Part shown: positions 50,223 to 57,813 of the stretch, in pieces | Position numbering within the stretch: position 1 is the stretch's first letter | Layout: each line of letters starts with the position of its first letter | Assembly (NCBI GenBank): GCA_017883285.1 | Contig: JADGNV010000013.1 | Coordinates: 1-64,000, forward strand | DNA: 64,000 nt | Source of the DNA: Candidatus Aminicenantota bacterium | Lineage (GTDB): Bacteria; Acidobacteriota; Aminicenantia; Aminicenantales; UBA4085 | Reading direction: 5' to 3' | Program-made: the position numbers and the translations under genes | The notes under the pieces: generated by a model | The model's database searches: none | Told to the model about the DNA's origin: nothing | What the model saw: only the letters and a program-made list of their open reading frames with translations

Positions 50223-51527
50223 ATGAAAAAAGTGATCATCATGGGCGCCGCGGGGCGGGATTTCCACAATTTCAACACGTATTTCCGGGACAATCCCAAC
50301 TTCCACGTCGTGGCCTTCACGGCGACCCAGATTCCGGACATCGATGGCCGGAAGTACCCGGCCGTCCTGGCCGGCAAGCTCTACAACGACGGCATTCCCA
50401 TCTACGCCGAAGACCAGCTCGACGCCCTGATCCGCAAGCACGGCGTCACCAAAGTCTACCTCTCCTACAGCGACCTCCCCCACGAGTACGTCATGCATAA
50501 AGCCTCCCAGGTCCAGGCGGCCGGAGCGAGCTTCGTCCTCCTCGGGCCCGTCGACACGATGATCAAGAGCAAGCGGCCGGTCGTCTCGGTCTGCGCGGTC
50601 CGGACGGGCTGCGGCAAGAGCCAGACCTCCCGCAAGGTCGCTCTGATCCTCAAGAAGAAGGGCCGGAGCGTCGCCGCCATCCGCCACCCGATGCCCTACG
50701 GCGACCTGGCCAAGCAGAAGGTCCAGCGCTTCGCCACCTACGACGACATGACCAAGAACGAGTGCACGATCGAGGAGCGCGAGGAGTACGAACCCCACGT
50801 CAAGAACGGGATCGTCGTCTACGCCGGCGTGGACTACGAGGCCATCCTCCGGGAGGCCGAGAAGGAAGCCGACGTCATCCTCTGGGACGGCGGGAACAAC
50901 GACTTCCCCTTCTACAAGTCCGACCTCGAAATCGTCGTCGTCGACCCGCACCGGGCCGGCCACGAACTGCTCTACTACCCCGGGGAGACGAACTTCCGCC
51001 GGGCCGACGTCATCATCGTCAACAAGATGGACACCGCCCCCAAGGAGGGGATCGAGAAGGTCCTGGACAACATCAAGAAGATCAATCCCGCGGCCATCGT
51101 CATCAAGGCCAACTCCCCGACGATCGTCGAGAACGGCGAGCAGATCCGGGGCAAGCGGGTGCTCGTCATCGAGGACGGCCCGACCCTGACCCACGGCGGA
51201 ATGACCTTCGGGGCGGGCATCGTCGCCGCCCAGAAATACGGGGCCGCCGAGATCATCGACCCCCGCCCGGCGGCGGTCGGCAGCATCAAGGCGACGTTCG
51301 AGAAGTACAGCCACCTGGACAAGGTCCTGCCGGCTATGGGCTACGGCGACACCCAGGTCCACGAGCTGGCCGAGACGATCGCCAAGATCGACTGCGACCT
51401 GATCCTCAGCGCCACGCCCATCGACCTCAACCGGCTCATCCAGACCCGGCAGCCGCTGCTGCCCGTGGGCTACGAGCTCGAGGAGATCGGGTCTCCCACC
51501 CTGGAGGACGTGCTCCAGAAGTTCTGA
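50223..51527 (+). CDS. Cyclic 2,3-diphosphoglycerate synthetase-family P-loop protein
   Basis: A 434-residue cytosolic protein. Residues 1-115 form a Rossmann-like part (KKVIIMGAAGRDFHNFNTYF, DLPHEYVMHKA). A G-domain follows with P-loop VRTGCGKSQTSRKVALIL near residue 125 and NKMD, the guanine-specificity motif, near residue 267. ETNFRRADVIIVNK and THGGMTFGAGIVAAQKYGA are conserved in the family named after the methanogen enzyme that makes cyclic 2,3-diphosphoglycerate. Whether this bacterial member makes that compound is unknown; NKxD suggests GTP. GGAAGGAG supports ATG 50223. Carbamate kinase and ornithine carbamoyltransferase follow directly, so a role linked to carbamoyl phosphate is plausible. 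Confidence 0.85.
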   Translation: MKKVIIMGAAGRDFHNFNTYFRDNPNFHVVAFTATQIPDIDGRKYPAVLAGKLYNDGIPIYAEDQLDALIRKHGVTKVYLSYSDLPHEYVMHKASQVQAAGASFVLLGPVDTMIKSKRPVVSVCAVRTGCGKSQTSRKVALILKKKGRSVAAIRHPMPYGDLAKQKVQRFATYDDMTKNECTIEEREEYEPHVKNGIVVYAGVDYEAILREAEKEADVILWDGGNNDFPFYKSDLEIVVVDPHRAGHELLYYPGETNFRRADVIIVNKMDTAPKEGIEKVLDNIKKINPAAIVIKANSPTIVENGEQIRGKRVLVIEDGPTLTHGGMTFGAGIVAAQKYGAAEIIDPRPAAVGSIKATFEKYSHLDKVLPAMGYGDTQVHELAETIAKIDCDLILSATPIDLNRLIQTRQPLLPVGYELEEIGSPTLEDVLQKF

Positions 51528-51539
51528 GCGCGGAGATCC

Positions 51540-52490
51540 ATGCCGGTCAAACGTCGCCTGGCCCTCATCGCCTTCGGGGGAAATGCCCTTCTCCCCGAGA
51601 CTCAGAGGGGGGTCCAGGACGAGCAGGAGAAGAACGCCGAAAAGGCGGCCCGACTGATAGTCCACATCGTCCGCAAGGGCTACGAGCTGATCATCGTCCA
51701 CGGCAACGGCCCCCAGGTCGGGAACCTGCTCATCCAGATGGAGGAGGCGGTCACCAAGATCCCGCCCTACACGCTGGACATCTGCAACGCCATGACCGAG
51801 GGCAGCATGGGCTTCATGCTCGAGCGGGCGATCACGAACGAGCTGCGGCGCCGGTCGATCGATAAGGACGTGATCACCCTGATTACCCCGGTCCTCGTCG
51901 ACCGCCACGACCCCGCCTTCGAAAAGCCGACCAAGCCCGTCGGCCCCTTTTACACCCGATACCGGGCCCAGCAGCTCGCCCGGGAGAAGAAATGGACCAT
52001 GGTCGAGGACGCGGGCCGGGGCTACCGCAAGGTCGTCCCCTCCCCCAAGCCGATCGACATCGTCCCCAAGTGGATCATCCACGACCTCGTCGAGGCGGGG
52101 CGGATCGTGATCGCCGCCGGCGGCGGCGGCATCCCGGTCATCCTCAACAACCGCGGGCTGTACGAGGGTGTGGAGGCGGTCATCGACAAGGACTACGCCT
52201 CGAGCCTCATCGCCCGCGAGGTCAAGGCGGATCTGTTCATCATCCTGACCGGCATCGAAAAAGTCTACATCGATTTCGGAAAGCCCAGCCAGCGGGAATC
52301 GCCCGGGCTCACGATCGCGGAGGCGGAGGCCCTCCTCGACGAGGGGCAGTTCCCTCCGGGCTCGATGGGGCCGAAGATCCGAGCCGCCATCGAATACATC
52401 CGGGCCGGCGGCCGGGAAGTCCTGATCACGGACGCCGCCCATCTCAAGGCCGCCCTGATCGGACGAGCGGGGACGCGGATCACGGCCTGA
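51540..52490 (+). CDS. arcC: Carbamate kinase
   Basis: A 316-residue amino-acid-kinase-fold enzyme that makes ATP and carbamate from carbamoyl phosphate, or the reverse. ALIAFGGNALLP starts the fold; IIVHGNGPQVGNLLIQ is the conserved substrate loop; PSPKPIDIVPKW, IAAGGGGIPVI and DKDYASSLIAREVKADLFIILT complete the ArcC pattern. It starts 12 bases after the cDPGS-family gene and is followed after 39 bases by a carbamoyltransferase. No arginine deiminase is present, so this is not a complete arginine deiminase operon. Confidence 0.96.
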   Translation: MPVKRRLALIAFGGNALLPETQRGVQDEQEKNAEKAARLIVHIVRKGYELIIVHGNGPQVGNLLIQMEEAVTKIPPYTLDICNAMTEGSMGFMLERAITNELRRRSIDKDVITLITPVLVDRHDPAFEKPTKPVGPFYTRYRAQQLAREKKWTMVEDAGRGYRKVVPSPKPIDIVPKWIIHDLVEAGRIVIAAGGGGIPVILNNRGLYEGVEAVIDKDYASSLIAREVKADLFIILTGIEKVYIDFGKPSQRESPGLTIAEAEALLDEGQFPPGSMGPKIRAAIEYIRAGGREVLITDAAHLKAALIGRAGTRITA

Positions 52491-52529
52491 GGATCGACCG
52501 AGACGAAAGAAGAATGTGAGGAAAGAGCC

Positions 52530-53462
52530 ATGAACAAGGATTTCATTTCCATCCACGACATCACGCGCTACGAATTCCATGAGCTCCTGGACCTCGCGAC
52601 CAAGATCAAGGAAAATCCCGACAAATACCGCAAGACGCTCAAGGGCCAGGTCCTGGCCATGGTCTTCGAGAAGCCGTCGCTCCGGACGCGGATGACCTTC
52701 GAAGTCGGGATGCACGAGCTCGGCGGCAAGGGGATCTACCTCAGCCCGGCCGAGATCCAGATCGGCACGCGCGAGACCATCGAGGACGTCGCCCACAACC
52801 TCGAGCGCTGGGTAGATGGGATCATGATCCGGACCTTCAGCCACGACACCGTTGTCCGCCTGGCCCGGGCCTCGTCCGTCCCGGTGATCAACGGCCTGAG
52901 CGACCTCAGCCACCCCTGCCAGGGCATGGCCGACTTCCTCACCCTCCGCGAGAAGAAGGGCGGCCTGGCGGGCGTCAAGCTGGCCTACCTCGGCGACGGG
53001 AACAACGTCTGCCACAGCCTGATGCTCGCCGCGGCCAAGGCCGGGACGTCCATGGCCGTCGGGACGCCGAAAGGCTTCGAGCCGAACCCCGGGATCACGA
53101 AGCTCGCCCTCGAGGACGGGAAGGAGACCGGATTCTCGCTGCTCATCACCAACGACCCGAAGGAAGCGGTCCGGAACGCCGACGCCGTCTACACCGACGT
53201 CTGGGCCTCGATGGGCCAGGAGTCGGAGAAGGAGGCCCGGGCGAAGATCTTCGCCTCCTTCCAGGTCAGCCCGGCCCTCATGGCCCAGGCCAAGCCCGAC
53301 GCAATCTTCCTCCACTGCCTGCCCGCCCACCGGGAGGAGGAGGTGTCGGCTTCGGTCTTCGAATCGCCGCAATCGGTCGTATTCGACCAGGCGGAAAACC
53401 GGCTCCACGCCCAAAAGGCGATCATGGTAACGCTGATGGGGAACAGAAAGAAAAATGGATAA
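52530..53462 (+). CDS. argF: Ornithine carbamoyltransferase
   Basis: A 310-residue transcarbamoylase. FEKPSLRTRMTFEVGMHELG has the carbamoyl-phosphate-binding S-x-R-T-R motif; LSDLSHPCQGMADFLT, DVWASMGQE (the ornithine SMG loop) and FLHCLPAHREEE follow. These favour ornithine over aspartate as substrate. It could serve arginine synthesis (ArgF) or citrulline breakdown (ArcB); pairing with arcC favours the catabolic direction, absence of an arginine deiminase leaves it open. AGGAAAGAG lies upstream of the ATG. Its end overlaps the next gene by eight bases. Confidence 0.93.
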   Translation: MNKDFISIHDITRYEFHELLDLATKIKENPDKYRKTLKGQVLAMVFEKPSLRTRMTFEVGMHELGGKGIYLSPAEIQIGTRETIEDVAHNLERWVDGIMIRTFSHDTVVRLARASSVPVINGLSDLSHPCQGMADFLTLREKKGGLAGVKLAYLGDGNNVCHSLMLAAAKAGTSMAVGTPKGFEPNPGITKLALEDGKETGFSLLITNDPKEAVRNADAVYTDVWASMGQESEKEARAKIFASFQVSPALMAQAKPDAIFLHCLPAHREEEVSASVFESPQSVVFDQAENRLHAQKAIMVTLMGNRKKNG

Positions 53463-55632
53463 AGACAACACCCTCGTCCAGATGACCCCGGACGACATCG
53501 CTTTCCTCGAGCAAGAGCTGTCGAAGACCCAGAAGCCGACCGCGGCCCGGGAGCTGGCCGAGAAGCTGGCCTTCCGCAAGACCGCCGACCAGCGCATTCA
53601 GGACGTCAAGCTCTATGACCCGGCTTGCGTCTATCAGGTCGGCGATCCGGTCTACAAGGAATACGACGAGCCGCTGACCGTCAGCTCCAAGACCGTGGAA
53701 CCGTTCAAAGGCGCCGTCGTCCTGACCGTGGTCCACAAAACCCTCTACAAGGGCCTTGGAGAAATGCTCGAAGTCGATTACATCGGCGGCGGGACGTTCC
53801 GCAAGTACATCGACTACATGAAAAAATCCAAGACCCAGGTCCTCCTGCCGTCCAACACCGCCGGGACGAACGACGCGCCGAAGATCATGGGCCGCGACAA
53901 CGATCCGCGCCTGACCGAGCTCCCGATGACCGACCGGGACCTTAAGGCGCTCGAGCGAAGCCTGCGGACCGCCCTCGCGAAATCGCCGAAGTTCCTCGCC
54001 TGGGGCAACCACTGGCAGCTCACCGCCCACCAGCCTCCCCTGCCCGAGGAAAAGATCAAGGAGATCGAGGCCCACATCACCGCCACGAAGGAATCCGCTT
54101 CCACCGCGGACCTCGTCCGGCAGTTCTTCGGCCTCGAGGCCTCGAGCGACCTGTTCGACATCACCTGCCTCGGGCTCGCCCATTACCTCGAGACCAAGCG
54201 CAAGAAGGAATTCCTGCCGGTGTCGCCTGTCGACTGGGGCAAGTGGCACCTTAAGAGCGTCCTGAACGCCATGCCCGAGAACCTGGCCATCTCGGCGCCC
54301 GCGGCCCCGCTCGTCGAGTTCGAGTCGCCCGAGCTGCCCGAGCCCGCGGGCCACGAATTCCCGCTCAAGGTCTACCTCTCCTGGCGCGAGATCGTGTCGG
54401 GCGCGGTCAAGATCCCGAAGCCGTTCCACAAGGACCTGGCCCACTCGCGGGAATACGTCTTCACCGACGCCGACGACAACAAGACGCACATCGTCTATTA
54501 CTACCCGACCCAGGGCTTCTTTCTGGGTCTGAAAGCCTTCTTCGCCGCGCACAACATCCCCCAGGGCACGAGCCTGACCCTGGAGCGCAAGGGCCCGACC
54601 CAGTTCCATTTCCGGCTGAAGAAGTCCAAGAAGAAGATCTCCGTGGCCAAGATGGCCTACGACCCGGCCGCCGACATGTTCACGGACGTGGCCGAGACGG
54701 CGACGCTGGCCATGCCCAACAAGATCATCTATCTCGAGCGCGAGACCCTACAGAAGCTCGTCACCCACTACCCCGAGCGCGAAGGCCTGAACCTCAAGGA
54801 CCTGCTCATCCTCGTCTTCAAGAACTTCAGCGCGGCCTCGGCAGGCCACGCCCTCCATTACCTCCGGGCCTATCACCTCGTCGACGTCCTGAAACGGACC
54901 TTGCCGGAGGACGTCGAGCTCACGCTCCTGAATTCGTCCGAGTTCTCCAAGTCGGACAAGAAGAAGGGCATCTACGCCTACCACGAAGCCCTGCCGGTGC
55001 CCGAGGAGATCCCGGTCGAAGAGGAGATCGAGGTCGAGGCCCCGGTCCGGGAGGCCGTGGACGCGCCGGGTACGATCTTCTACGACGAGTTCGAGGCCGT
55101 CCCCGATGAGGCCCCGATCGACGTGGTCCAGCAGGCCGAGGAGGAATACGTCGAAGTCGAGACGCCGCTCGCCCCGCCCAAACCCGCGCCGGCCAAGCCC
55201 GCCGCCGGAGCGCCCGCGGACGAGGCCAAGAAAGAGAAGCCCCACAAGAAGAAGAAGGGCAAGAGCGAAGGTGAAAAGCTGCCGCGGGCGGGCAAGAGCG
55301 AGCGCCGCGTGATCGAGGAGCGGATCGAGGAGGCCGAGGCCGAGGAAGCGCTCCTGGCCGAGAAGGCGGTGGACGAGGGCGAGATCGAGGACATCGACCT
55401 CATCGAGGCCGGGCCCGAGCCCGCGGAAGCCGAGGTCCCGGCCGCTCCCGCCGTCCGGTCCAAGGCCGACAAGGCCGAGGAGGCCGTCGAGGAGGCCGAG
55501 GAAGCGGCGCCGGCCGAGGAAGCGGCGCCGGCCGGCGGGACGTTCGGCAACCTGTTCGCCGAGCGGCTCAAAAACGCCCTCACCAAGAAGCGGCAGGAAG
55601 ACTCCCAGAAGAAAACCGAAGAGAAGGAATAA
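53455..55632 (+). CDS. Unrecognised 725-residue protein with acidic low-complexity tail
   Basis: I do not recognise this protein. Residues 1-50 are helical (TPDDIAFLEQELSKTQKPTA). About 50-135 look like a beta-rich domain with VYQVGDPVYKEYDEPLTV. Residues 135-530 alternate helices and strands, with YLSWREIVSGAVKIPKPF and THIVYYYPTQGFFLGLKAFF as distinctive stretches. From about 530 it becomes a disordered-looking tail of Glu, Ala, Pro and Lys with Lys-rich patches (HKKKKGKSEGEKLPR), ending in a short basic helix. No signal peptide or membrane segment is seen. Its start overlaps the carbamoyltransferase stop, so it is translated with the operon. It may bind nucleic acid or other proteins, but that is only a guess from composition. 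Confidence 0.8.
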   Translation: MDKDNTLVQMTPDDIAFLEQELSKTQKPTAARELAEKLAFRKTADQRIQDVKLYDPACVYQVGDPVYKEYDEPLTVSSKTVEPFKGAVVLTVVHKTLYKGLGEMLEVDYIGGGTFRKYIDYMKKSKTQVLLPSNTAGTNDAPKIMGRDNDPRLTELPMTDRDLKALERSLRTALAKSPKFLAWGNHWQLTAHQPPLPEEKIKEIEAHITATKESASTADLVRQFFGLEASSDLFDITCLGLAHYLETKRKKEFLPVSPVDWGKWHLKSVLNAMPENLAISAPAAPLVEFESPELPEPAGHEFPLKVYLSWREIVSGAVKIPKPFHKDLAHSREYVFTDADDNKTHIVYYYPTQGFFLGLKAFFAAHNIPQGTSLTLERKGPTQFHFRLKKSKKKISVAKMAYDPAADMFTDVAETATLAMPNKIIYLERETLQKLVTHYPEREGLNLKDLLILVFKNFSAASAGHALHYLRAYHLVDVLKRTLPEDVELTLLNSSEFSKSDKKKGIYAYHEALPVPEEIPVEEEIEVEAPVREAVDAPGTIFYDEFEAVPDEAPIDVVQQAEEEYVEVETPLAPPKPAPAKPAAGAPADEAKKEKPHKKKKGKSEGEKLPRAGKSERRVIEERIEEAEAEEALLAEKAVDEGEIEDIDLIEAGPEPAEAEVPAAPAVRSKADKAEEAVEEAEEAAPAEEAAPAGGTFGNLFAERLKNALTKKRQEDSQKKTEEKE

Positions 55633-56987
55633 GAACGGCCCATAAAATCCCGCTGCTCCTTTTCTCCGTCCTCTTTTTTGTTCCGAAAAATTACGCCCAA
55701 ACGGGCGATGCCCCCGCCCCGAAGCCGCGGGCGGATTTCCGGCTCGAACTCGCGATCGACGCGGCCGAGCGCCGCGTCTACCGACCCGAATTCCACTTCG
55801 TCTGGCCCCTCGCCGTTCCGGTCGGGAGCCGGATCGCGGCCGACCTGAGCTACCTCCAGCGGACGAACGGCCGCCTGCAGGGGCCGATCGATTTCTGGAT
55901 CCGGGTCGGATACGGGCAGGCCATCACGGACGCGGTCTCGTTCGAGGCGAGCCTGAACCATTTCTGCCGCCACATCACCTCGATCGACAACCGCTACATC
56001 CTCAACCTCAACGAGGTCGCCGGAATCGTCCGCGTCCGGCAGGCTTCGGTCGAAGCGGGGTTCGGCTACGGGCGCTACCTCGGCGGAAGCCCCGGCTACC
56101 GTGAGCTCCTGATCTTCACTCTGAAGGTCCCGCGCCTCCTCGTTCCCGCGCTCTCCTTCGAGAGCGAATTCAAATGGGTGAATTTCGGGGAGGTGTTCCA
56201 CGAGATGGGCCTGTCCCTGGCCGTCGGGCAGGGTGTCGAGATCTTCATCCGTTCGGCGCGCTATTACGGCCTGCCGGCCGAGACGTTCATCGGCCTGCGG
56301 CTGTCCGAGGGGAATGGGCCTCCCAAGTCTCTCGAGAGCTTTCATCTGGGCGCAGGCGTCTATCCCTTCTACAACTCCCACAAGCTCCTCGTGGAAGGCG
56401 GCTTACGGCTGGAGATCGCGAAGAACGAAAACGGGAGGCTCCTGGCCGACCTCGACTTCGACACGCCGATCCTGACGGGGAACGGCTTTTTCGCCCAGTT
56501 TTGGCCGGACCGGATGATCTACCGCGTTCGGGCGCAGTACGAAAAGTCGTTTTCGGGCGGATGGTCCGCGGCTTGGTACGCCCGCTACGACGTCGACATG
56601 CCGACGGACAAGGCCATCGGATTCCTGGCGAGCCTGAGCACGGGGATCGCGGTCCGCAACCAGCCCGACTTCGAGCGGCTCGACCGGCCGCTCCGGTTCG
56701 AGGTCGCGGGCGGGGTCGACTTCAAATACGACTACGACTTCGGGCTGAAGCTCGGGATCAATACCGCGAACCCCGGCGCGGCGAACGCCGGGGCCGAGTT
56801 CCGCTGGCAGGCGAACGGCCTGCGACAGGCCGCGGAATTCAAGATCTTCGCCGATTTCGGCCGGGAGATCGCGATCCGGCCGTTCGCCGGCGTGAAAAAG
56901 ATTTCCTACGCGGCCGGCGGGACGCCGGGGCCGAGCCGCTTCGCGGAGCGGATCACCGTCGGCGTCGGCCTCTATAAATGGTTCTAA
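55629..56987 (+). CDS. Predicted outer-membrane beta-barrel protein, non-standard start
   Basis: The frame is open from 55623 to 56987 and carries a signal peptide (HKIPLLLFSVLFFVPKNYAQ) followed by alternating aromatic and charged strands (FRLELAIDAAERRVYRPEFHF, parts such as VSFEASLNHF, VEAGFGYGRYLGG) and a final GVGLYKWF, a C-terminal Phe typical of barrels. The first ATG in frame is at 56178, which would remove the signal peptide and half the barrel. No ATG, GTG or TTG lies near the signal; ATA at 55629 overlapping the previous TAA, or CTG at 55653, are the best candidates. About 452 residues if started at ATA. Function unknown; co-transcribed with the unknown protein. Confidence 0.7.
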   Translation: MRTAHKIPLLLFSVLFFVPKNYAQTGDAPAPKPRADFRLELAIDAAERRVYRPEFHFVWPLAVPVGSRIAADLSYLQRTNGRLQGPIDFWIRVGYGQAITDAVSFEASLNHFCRHITSIDNRYILNLNEVAGIVRVRQASVEAGFGYGRYLGGSPGYRELLIFTLKVPRLLVPALSFESEFKWVNFGEVFHEMGLSLAVGQGVEIFIRSARYYGLPAETFIGLRLSEGNGPPKSLESFHLGAGVYPFYNSHKLLVEGGLRLEIAKNENGRLLADLDFDTPILTGNGFFAQFWPDRMIYRVRAQYEKSFSGGWSAAWYARYDVDMPTDKAIGFLASLSTGIAVRNQPDFERLDRPLRFEVAGGVDFKYDYDFGLKLGINTANPGAANAGAEFRWQANGLRQAAEFKIFADFGREIAIRPFAGVKKISYAAGGTPGPSRFAERITVGVGLYKWF

Positions 56988-56993
56988 GGAATT

Positions 56994-57770
56994 TTAGAGG
57001 ATCTCGCGGGTCGCGCCGCGGCGCCGGGTGACGCCCATCTCGTCGAGGAGCTCGAGGAGCGGGATCGCAAACTTGCGGCTGAGCCCGGTCATCTCCTTGA
57101 AATCCGCGATGTTCAATTCCTTCCGACCGTTCGCCCGGATCTTCGCCACGACGTCGTCCAGCCAGCTCGCGTGGAGGAAAAAGCCCTCCTTGCTCTGGAC
57201 GATCTTCTTGCGCTCGATAAGGATGTCGACGAGCACCTGGAGCTTCTGCGGGGTCAGGGCCTGGGCCTCCCGGATGTCCTTGAACGCGATCGCCCGGAGG
57301 CCGCCTTCGAGCCACAGGGATTCGAGTTTGGCCAGGATCATCTCCTCGCGCGGCGGGAGCTCGCGGACGAAGCCCGGGACGGCGTATTCGTCGTTGTCGC
57401 CCTGCCTGAGCCGGCCCTCGTGGACGAGCGTCTTCAGGGTCAGAAGCAGGATCTTCGCCTGGACGACGAACCGCTTCTTGAGCTTGTCGAACGGGATGCC
57501 GGACTCCTTGGGATGCTTGGCGTGGAAGTCCCGGATGTGGGGCACGATCTTGGCCCCGAGGAAATCGACACTCTCTCGCGACACGCAGAACAATGGAGCA
57601 AAGGAGAGGATGCGCAGCGTCCCCTCGGCCTCGAGCTTCTGGGCGAGCGCCAGGAGCTCCTCCAGCCCGAGGGACAGGTGGGCCTTTATGTCCTTTTCGT
57701 GGACGCCCTGGAGCGCTTTTTCGCCGGCGAGGCCGAGGAGGATCTCGGCGTCGGTGAGTTTTTCCCTCAT
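56994..57770 (-). CDS. Free-standing SelB-type winged-helix protein
   Basis: A 258-residue protein that resembles only the C-terminal winged-helix array of selenocysteine elongation factor SelB. LNIADFKEMTGLSRKFAIPLLELLDEMGVTRR near the end closely matches the last SelB wing (key FKEMTGLSRKFAIPLLE), and three earlier repeats of similar pattern can be traced. The EF-Tu-like GTPase and barrel domains of SelB are absent, and the ATG with clean upstream sequence shows it is a stand-alone gene here. It may bind RNA or DNA hairpins. Convergent with the outer-membrane protein gene, and upstream of the minus-strand rnr group. Confidence 0.75.
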   Translation of the reverse strand: MREKLTDAEILLGLAGEKALQGVHEKDIKAHLSLGLEELLALAQKLEAEGTLRILSFAPLFCVSRESVDFLGAKIVPHIRDFHAKHPKESGIPFDKLKKRFVVQAKILLLTLKTLVHEGRLRQGDNDEYAVPGFVRELPPREEMILAKLESLWLEGGLRAIAFKDIREAQALTPQKLQVLVDILIERKKIVQSKEGFFLHASWLDDVVAKIRANGRKELNIADFKEMTGLSRKFAIPLLELLDEMGVTRRRGATREIL

Positions 57771-57813
57771 GCGGTCCTATTATATCCCGAAAGGAGTCTG
57801 GCCCGAAATCGGT

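Noticed and set aside
50127-53597. A 1156-codon open frame on the minus strand
   Set aside because: It lies opposite three well-recognised genes (cDPGS family, arcC, argF). In GC-rich DNA the antisense frame stays open by codon bias; the translation shows no domain pattern.
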